A stretch of DNA of 64,000 bases. It comes from Chelonoidis abingdonii. Its lineage: Eukaryota; Chordata; Testudines; Testudinidae. Numbering within the stretch: position 1 is the first letter of the stretch; each line of letters opens with the position of its first letter. Below are positions 57,353-64,000 of this stretch, piece after piece. The stretch lies in NCBI RefSeq assembly GCF_003597395.2, contig NC_133778.1:16535566-16599565 (forward strand), read 5' to 3'. Position numbers and translations under genes: made by a program. The notes under the pieces are model-generated. The model did not search any database. It was not told the origin of the DNA and was given only the letters and a program-made list of their open reading frames with translations.

Positions 57353-60300
57353 TGGGGAAGATTATTTCCCCCTCTATTGCCACATTCAGTATTGTTCTGT
57401 GGATGAATGGCATAGAGGTCTCACTATGATGTGGTTTAAACTCTGGCCAGGTTCCACTCTTACACAGCAGTAACCGCCAATGTGCTATTGCTGTGTTTTT
57501 GAAGAAGTTTCCACTGGTGAGTTTTCATGAAGTAATCTGAATTCTTCCAGTGTAGACTTGGATCCAGATCCAAACTGTTCAAAGTCCTCATAGGCTGCTA
57601 AAACTAAGGATAGGTTTTGCCAGCCAAGCAATCCAAGGTATTGTACCATGAATACAAAGGTTAAATAAATCAGGCCAGTTCCAGTGGGCCTTAGATGTAG
57701 CTGTTACTCGGACCTGTAGAGTAAACTGACCCTCTTCAAATGTTCTGATGGAGAATGAAATTGTGCATTGGAAAGAGACTACGCTGGAGACATAAAATCA
57801 CATCCAGGGGAATTTCTTCTGACAACTGCTAGGGGTGCCACCCATCCTGTAGTCGGGATACCGGCTGGTCACAACACCAACAGATCTGCCAGGATTTTAT
57901 GCCAACCCCAAGTATGATGTGACACTGTCTAAAAATGGCAGCTTTTCTGATGTCCGGTACTTGGTTCTTCCTCATATTCTGTACACAGAGCTAACTCCGA
58001 CAAAAGGAAAACCAGTCCAGTTTTAAATCTGGCAAAGCAACAGAAATGCTCTTCAAAAAGCCCATGCTTCCATGTGCCGGTAATCTTCCAAAGGGATCTT
58101 CCTTGAATGCACAAAACCTTCCGAGTCAGAGCTTGCAGGAATAATGTGGCAATGTGTCATCCGAGAACTACTCTTTCCAGTTCTTGTGCTGGTCAATAGT
58201 GTGGGCTTGGGGAGTCATAAAACATACTGCCTCTCCATTTCAGATTAAAGCCAAGAGAAATAAGGAAAAGGAATATTTTTTATTAGGATGCCAAGACAAT
58301 TTAGATGTGTTAAAATATGTCCTTCAATTCCTAGGCATCTGTGGGGTATTTCTGCCTAAGGCTGCCCCACACAGAAATGCTTCTCTAAATACAAGAACAT
58401 TTTCATTACCTCATGTGAGTTGCTGCAGCCTGTCGGGGACATGACAGCACGAGGAAGAGTCTGAGAAACGGTTTCATATAGACCTCTTTGAAAATGATCC
58501 CTGGAGCAACTTGGACTAGAACGGCTCCCACGGGAGCTCTCCGAAATGAATGTTCATCTATCACTGGGATCTTTTTAAAAAAGGTTTCAAACTACTGTAG
58601 ACTGTCTCCTTCGGTATCTTGCAATGATGGAGTGACAGTGTGTATGGAGATGAATTCCTGCCTTTGAAAATGTTACCTTTCTGTCCACATAAGGGAGTCA
58701 TGAAATCAATACCTGGGTAAATTAGAATGGGGCAGGAAATGGAGATCATGGGATTTATTTCAAAAGAAATAACACAGTTCAGGAGGCCCATGGATGGCCA
58801 AAATGTTAGTCTCTGCAGTTATACAGCCAACATAATAGGAGAAAGATGCGAATGCCCTCCACTGTCCCACCAGAAAACATCGATGTGACTAAATATTGGA
58901 TTGCTAGTTGGAAATCTGAAAACAACAAAGAAATAGAACCATTTCGTACAATGACCAGTACTGAGTTTACGGGGCGGTGCGGGGGGACATAAATATATAC
59001 AGAAAGACTCTACAGTGACAGGGAACCAAAATATTTTGTAGTAAAATCTACCATGAAGATTTAGAGCACAGCTCTCAGGCCTTTGTTGTACTTTGTACCA
59101 CTCTGGAGGTGTAAAGCAGTCAGCTTGCCAGTGGATTCAACACTCCGCCAAGGGGATTCTAATGCTGGTTCTGCAGCGTCTCCCTCCTGGCCCTGGCACA
59201 GGGGCTATTCCTGGGAAACCGGGAGCATGGTTGGGTGTCCTCATGCTACAGTGATCTTGGGTTGCTGGAATGTGCCCTCGGGGCAGCACAGTGCACATAA
59301 CAGAGCAGCCCAACTTATGGTTGGACTCTAAGATCAAGGAAGACCAAGGTAGTTTAGAGCCCCCTTTCCCCTGCACTTCCAGCTGCACTGAGCACATCAT
59401 GACTACAGCTAAGGATCTAGCCCATGGAAAAGATTATGGGGAGGGGGAAACACCTGGATTTTAATTGAAGGTTTAAATGTAGCGACTGGAGCAGGTTGCC
59501 TTGCATTCAGATGTGAGATTTCAAAATTTCTGTGTCCATGGACCCAAAAGCTCACTTCTGCTGCACAACAGCAAATAAGGCCAGTGCATGTAGGCGAGAG
59601 GGCTCAGACCCCGGGTAGTGAGGTGCACATCTACTTAGCTCATGGAAGCCCCAGGCAATGACACCATGTGGTTGGGTCTCCCCAGGTCTGGGGAGGGCGA
59701 GGGGGAGAAGAAAAGGAGACGTGTCAAAGCAGAACCAGACATGAGCCTCTCCAAGTGCTGCAGATTCCTGCCAACAAATGTGACTCAAATGACGGCTGCT
59801 TGCAGCCTAGTTCTTCTCCACTTTGCACTGGGCTCTCTGTGGTTGTAACACATTGTGGCTTCCCGGCTATAGACACTCTGGACCCATCTCCACAGGGAAG
59901 ACATGGCTGGGACACTACCCTGTTGTAACGTGATCCTGATACAGCAGGCACTCAGCTATCCAGTGAGCAAACTGGGAGAAAAGCAAAGGCCAGATCCTCA
60001 GCTGGTGTCAACCTTCAGCGCTCAGAGTGACAGCCTGTTCCAGCTGTCTTTCCTCTCCTCCCTCGCCATGTATTCAACATTTCCCCCTTTTGCTCAGCCA
60101 GTGGCGGTTACAGCACCCTACACTGGATGGCATCATTACTACTCTGGCCATGCTGCGGTGATGTGCAGCAGCAAGCCTCACACATGGGGTGAGCACAGAG
60201 ACTGCAACTGTGTCTTGTCCATGTGTAATGAAAGAGGCTCCAAGCCCTTCCTACCTCTTCCACACAACCGCTCAAAGACAGGACACACCCAGGCCTTCAC

Positions 60301-60599
60301 ACAGGATCAATCCATTTGTGCCAGCTCTATTTACTTACTGCCCCTGCTTCATCCACAGATTATTAGTTTATTTGGTGCTCAGTGGCAATGCTTACACTTC
60401 AATGAACTCAGCTAGATATTTGCTAGCTCTTAATAAGCTTTTCTTGTCTGGACAACGCTGAGGCCATTTGGAGCAATCAATATTCTCAATGTTTGTTTAC
60501 ACCAGAGATGCAATGCTTTCTGTTAATCTTGCTATTTTAGTAAATCTCATGATGTCCTATAAACTAAAGGCTTCTAATAGGAGGGCAAGGATATTCCTG
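57353..60599. other. Noncoding sequence
   Basis: No gene is recognised. The longest frame (170 codons, 59903-60415) lacks any domain, and overlapping frames of similar quality exist in the same region. Confidence 0.5.
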
Positions 60600-61100
60600 T
60601 GGTTAAAGGCAGCAGTCCCAGAGTAAGAAAATCTGGGGTCGGTTCCCACTTCTGCCACAGACTACCTGTGTGACCTTGGGCAGGTTTCTTAATCACTCCA
60701 TGTCTCAGTTTCCCCTCTCTTTAAAGTGGGGTTGATATCACTTCTTATGTCTCTTTAAACTGCAAGCTCTTTAGGGCAGGGACTGTCATTAACTATGTAG
60801 TGCTGGTGCAAAAAATATCAGCAAAAATTGGGTTTTCAGCTAAATGAAAATATGCATTGAAAGCTTGAACATTTCTGATATTTTGTCGAGATGCTAACAA
60901 CTGAAAAGTTTCCAGTTTTTGGCCAAAAATGCCTATGTTTTTGGTTTTTAAAGAAAAAGCCAACATTTTTCACAGGATAAAAAAATACAAACTTCTAAGC
61001 ATCTCGAACTATGTGTTTGTGCAGCTCCTTGCACAATGGTGCCCTGATCTCATTTGGGGCCTGCAAGTGCTATGTAAATACAAATAACAATAAATCATAG
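60600..61100 (+). mobile_element. MIR-like SINE interrupted by an AT-rich insertion
   Basis: The left part (60600-60798) has the MIR-type core: TCTGCCACAGACTACCTGTG, TGACCTTGGGCAGG, CATGTCTCAGTTTCCCCTCT, and AAGCTCTTTAGGGCAGGGAC. The right part (61015-61100) is the family tail: TTTGTGCAGCTCCTTGCACA, TGGTGCCCTGATCTCATTTG, then AATACAAATAACAATAAA. Joining them gives the usual continuous family sequence. The insertion between is listed separately. Confidence 0.75.
60799..61006. mobile_element. Nonautonomous transposon insertion (208 bp) within the SINE
   Basis: AACTATGT occurs immediately before (60791-60798) and after (61007-61014) this AT-rich block, an 8-bp target duplication that fits a hAT-like element. 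The left end, AGTGCTGGTGCAAAAA, resembles the '…GGCTGGTCAAA…' terminus seen in reverse at 33230-33250. The right end is poorly conserved. There is no coding sequence. Confidence 0.65.
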
Positions 61101-62845
61101 AAACAGCACTATCAGTGTGAAGGGTAACACAGTTCGAACGCTCTATCACCTTAGCATATGCTATATACTGTGGTCAAGATTTTCAAAAGTAACTAGTGAT
61201 TTGGGGTTCCTAACCACAAACACCTTTAAGGGGCCAGATATTCAGAGCATGGATAGCTGTCTCTTTCTGAAATTCTGTACAGTGGGTAAAACTGGGTTAT
61301 CAAAAATTGAGCCACTCAGAATCACTAACCTCTTGCAAATCTAGGCCTGCATTAATAAATATTGCCAGTGCAAACTATGCAACAAATTAGAATTCAATCC
61401 CAACAGGAATAGTTAGGTTGTTTCCATTTTTGTATTTAATTCTGTGTATTCCTTTTTTTTCCAAACACCAAACCCCAAAATTATAGGGGGAAAATATAAT
61501 AAAACTCTAGATCACTATCAGGAAAGAGAAAAACAGTTACAGTTAAAGAGGAATTAAGGGAAAAAACAAGAAGTCGATCACTATAAATGAAGAGTTGCAA
61601 AGAAATAAGGGAAAGAAAGAGAGGGACCAAATATCTGCTCCAGTATATTGACTTCAGTGCGGCTGTAAGTATAAAACGCTCCACAAGTCCTGTAATTGAG
61701 GAAATCCATCAAATGTCCTGACAGCTGCTCCAGCATTTCCAGAAGCGATAAAACTTGAATTTATTTCACTTCGGGAAAGGGGGCAGTATCACCTTCTGGC
61801 AGCTTTAATGAAATGCCATAAAATTTGAGGAAAAACTGTGTTGTAAAGTAATAAAAACGGTAGCCAGAAGTGGATTGTTTGTGGAAACATTGTAGGAGGG
61901 GACACTCCATCCCAAGTCTGACCAATGGGAACCTGACCCCTAAAAGCAGGACACTGAGGCAGGGGAGTTTGTTAGAGACAGACCATCAAATCGACGGTCC
62001 CCTGCCAGTGTTTTTTGGGTCTTGATAACTATGCAGAAGGTGAGTCTGGGAACAGGCAATGATATAGTATAGCACAACTGTATTTTGGTACAGTATTTTT
62101 CTTATTAGCTACATCTCAGTTAAACAACAAATAATTGCATGGGACAAGAGAAATTATGAGGCATAGACAACCTGGGGGAAAAATATGCCTGCAGCTGAGA
62201 TCTGAAGAGATGGAGAGCAGAGGAAGTGGAGAGATGTAGGCCTTCCCTATGCCTGAGTGCAACCATCAGTGACAAGTAAGTGGTATCGCAGTACCAGTGC
62301 AAACCTCTAGTGCAGTGGGGCAAAGCCTCTATTTGCATCTGTTGAGCTAAATTCTGCTTGAAACCAGGGTAAATTCAGCTAATGCAAATCATAATATTCC
62401 TCATCTGCCCTGGAAGGCAGCACTGGTGCAGCTACGCTGATTGCTGGCCACTGATGGCGGAATCAGGGCGAACCCCAAGTATACAAGTCCAAAAGTAGTT
62501 CTGGATGGCAGAAAATTCAGAGGAGAAGGCTCTAGTACCAAATGTGGCAAGATGACGTGAAGGGACAGAGGAGAAGCTGGGGATAGACAAGGGAAGCAGA
62601 GAGAGACAGACCAGGTTAATGAGAAAATGGACTATAATGGCAGACTGATGATAATATTCAGTGATAATTAGTTCTTCCCCCTGCCTCTCCTCTCAAGTTT
62701 TCCAGTATTAAAAGCTTAGCAAAACATCATGAATATTGCAAAAACCAGACATCCTTCACGGCAGAAGAGTTTCAGGAAATGTTCAGAAGTGAGTTTAATG
62801 AAACCATATCAATCTTTTACAGCTGAGGATTCAAAGTCTGACTAA
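61101..62845. other. Noncoding sequence
   Basis: No gene or named repeat is recognised. Confidence 0.5.
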
Positions 62846-63082
62846 GGGTATGTCTACATTGCAATATCAGGTGTGACTGCAGCTCATGAAGACATACCCA
62901 TGCTAGCTTTAACCTACCTCAGACACCAGAGCAGTGAAGCTGTGGGAGCAGGGGCTGCAGAAGCCTATGCTGGCTCCCTGGAGACCCTGCTTCACTGCTC
63001 TGTTACCTGAGCTAGCTACATTAAAGCTAGCTTGGCTACACAAGCTGTAATCACACCCCGTGATTGCACTATAGACACACCC
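62846..63082. mobile_element. MITE, 237 bp, GGGTATGTCTACA type
   Basis: The left end GGGTATGTCTACATTGCAAT and the inward right end GGGTGTGTCTATAGTGCAAT are inverted repeats of 20 bp with four mismatches. The interior contains complementary blocks (CATGCTAGCTTTAA with TTAAAGCTAGCTTG; CAGAGCAGTGAAGC with GCTTCACTGCTCTG). No target duplication could be assigned with confidence. Confidence 0.85.
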
Positions 63083-63309
63083 TGACATACGGGATGGGAA
63101 TCAGTTTTTCCTAAATCTTATCCATTCAAGAGTATTGGGAAATAATTTGGGTTGGGTCCAAATGAGGAGATACATCCCTCTATATTAACAGAAAATTCCT
63201 GAAACTGCAGCCACTGAAAGAGATTCACCACTGATTTGAGTTGCACAGAGTTCTGGTCATTTATGGATGTGATGAGTTAGCCGTTATAATTACGTAGAAC
63301 AGGCAGACT

Positions 63310-63624
63310 TTAAAGTGCAGATGAAGATGCTTCCCTCCTTTGTCTTTTAGACAAACGTGAATACACCACAACAGCCATCACATTTAGACAAATTGTACAG
63401 AGCAACCGGACGTGCGTCAAAGTCATTGCCTCAGTGTCTAGGCCAAGCAACTTGGCTGCTAGCTGAGGAACTCCATAGGCCAAAAAGCAAAGGATGTGAC
63501 ATGGCAACTGAGCTTCCACAGCCACTGCTCCAACAGTTACTGTTACTCTAGTCTCCTCCATAGGGGCAAGGTAAGGGCCAGAAGATCTACTCGCCAGCTG
63601 TCCCCCTCTCTTCCTCCTGCCCAC
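63310..63624 (-). CDS. Unidentified 104-residue reading frame with two hydrophobic segments
   Basis: The frame starts with a basic, Arg/Lys/Gly-rich segment and has a second candidate start at Met22 ('APMEETRVTVTVG'). Residues about 42-60 (around 'CHILCFLAYGVPQLAAKLLG') and 69-87 (around 'HVRLLCTICLNVMAVVVYS') are hydrophobic and could span a membrane. It ends in a basic stretch (Ser-Lys-Arg-Gln-Arg-Arg) and Ala-Leu. This pattern resembles part of a multipass membrane protein or receptor, but I recognise no family motif. It may be an exon, a pseudogene fragment or chance. There is no neighbouring exon or promoter in the window that supports it. Confidence 0.25.
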   Translation of the reverse strand: MGRRKRGGQLASRSSGPYLAPMEETRVTVTVGAVAVEAQLPCHILCFLAYGVPQLAAKLLGLDTEAMTLTHVRLLCTICLNVMAVVVYSRLSKRQRREASSSAL

Positions 63625-64000
63625 ACTTCAATCCCCACCCTGCCTTGTACAACAGCACCCAGAGTCTCTCCATGGCCAGAGACGTGGCACTCTCACAGCA
63701 TGGTGGGCTCCTGGTGCTATCGGTGATGTATCTGTACCATGCAGGGACAGTGCCATTCTCACATCTTGTGGTGACATGTCTTAGTCAGCATGGCGATAGC
63801 TGAAATCCTCCATTATTACTGGAGTTTCTGTGTTTGTAGCCTCTCTAATCTCCCTGAACATTTCACCATCCTGGTCAGTGGTACATTCCTACTTATTAAT
63901 CAAACATGGAATTTCTGTCCACAGAGATTCTATGCCATTGTCTGATTCATTTAATTGTTTTACTACATTTAATACCATGCTTTCTTTCACATACAGTGCC
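63625..64000. other. Noncoding sequence to the window edge
   Basis: No gene or named repeat is recognised on either strand. Confidence 0.4.

Noticed and set aside
59903..60415. 170-codon plus-strand frame
   Set aside because: No domain, signal or splice context. Overlapping frames of similar length occur, and the sequence looks like ordinary noncoding DNA.
1..64000. CRISPR arrays, operons, riboswitches or other bacterial systems
   Set aside because: The DNA is vertebrate: SINEs, LINEs, hAT elements, microsatellites and a CpG island. No such arrays are present.

Overview
The window reads as nuclear DNA of a hidden-necked (cryptodiran) turtle. The support is a tRNA-derived SINE with the layout of the cryptodiran polIII SINE (27734-28370), CR1 LINE fragments of sauropsid type, and hAT, foldback and MIR-like repeats of the kinds common in turtle assemblies. 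No complete host protein-coding gene can be read here. Most of the sequence is intergenic or intronic, with a dense layer of decayed mobile elements.

Layout. 1-6.4 kb is AT-rich unique sequence with a CR1 fragment, a hairpin-rich nonautonomous DNA transposon (3625-3919) and a foldback repeat (5785-6075). 6463-12427 is a Ty3/Gypsy-class LTR retrotransposon bounded by a 4-bp target duplication (GTAT). Its domains run capsid (SCAN-like) - zinc knuckle - protease - integrase - reverse transcriptase - RNase H. Integrase upstream of reverse transcriptase is the order known for Gmr1-like elements and is unusual for Gypsy. The coding part is broken by frameshifts, the first integrase catalytic Asp is Asn, and most of the 5' LTR with the primer binding site lies inverted beside a 175-base N gap. 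12.4-25.8 kb is mostly unique, with minus-strand LINE fragments (17380-18560, 21446-22190) and a 670-bp hAT element (19991-20660).

25.8-27.3 kb is a strong CpG island, the best candidate for a host promoter. Its right third is a degenerate tandem array built on CGGAAA and CCGAA motifs. 27.3-29.2 kb is a stack of nested repeats (CR1 end, SINE split by a hAT MITE, a decayed hAT-like transposase). 30.5-33.1 kb looks like an internally deleted endogenous retrovirus: a splice acceptor, an env-position open frame with a membrane anchor, a purine tract and one LTR.

33.1-64 kb is noncoding sequence with a LINE fragment, two more hAT elements with perfect 8-bp target duplications (36505-36687 and the 1.66-kb composite 37262-38924), a solo LTR related to the 6.4-kb element (40971-41711, duplication TACA), several MIR-like SINEs, short foldback repeats and a 113-bp local duplication (51726/53003). 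Two minus-strand frames, 47563-49020 (decayed) and 63310-63624, are unidentified.

The features do not form a working pathway. The window records successive insertions, several of which can be ordered because one element interrupts another.
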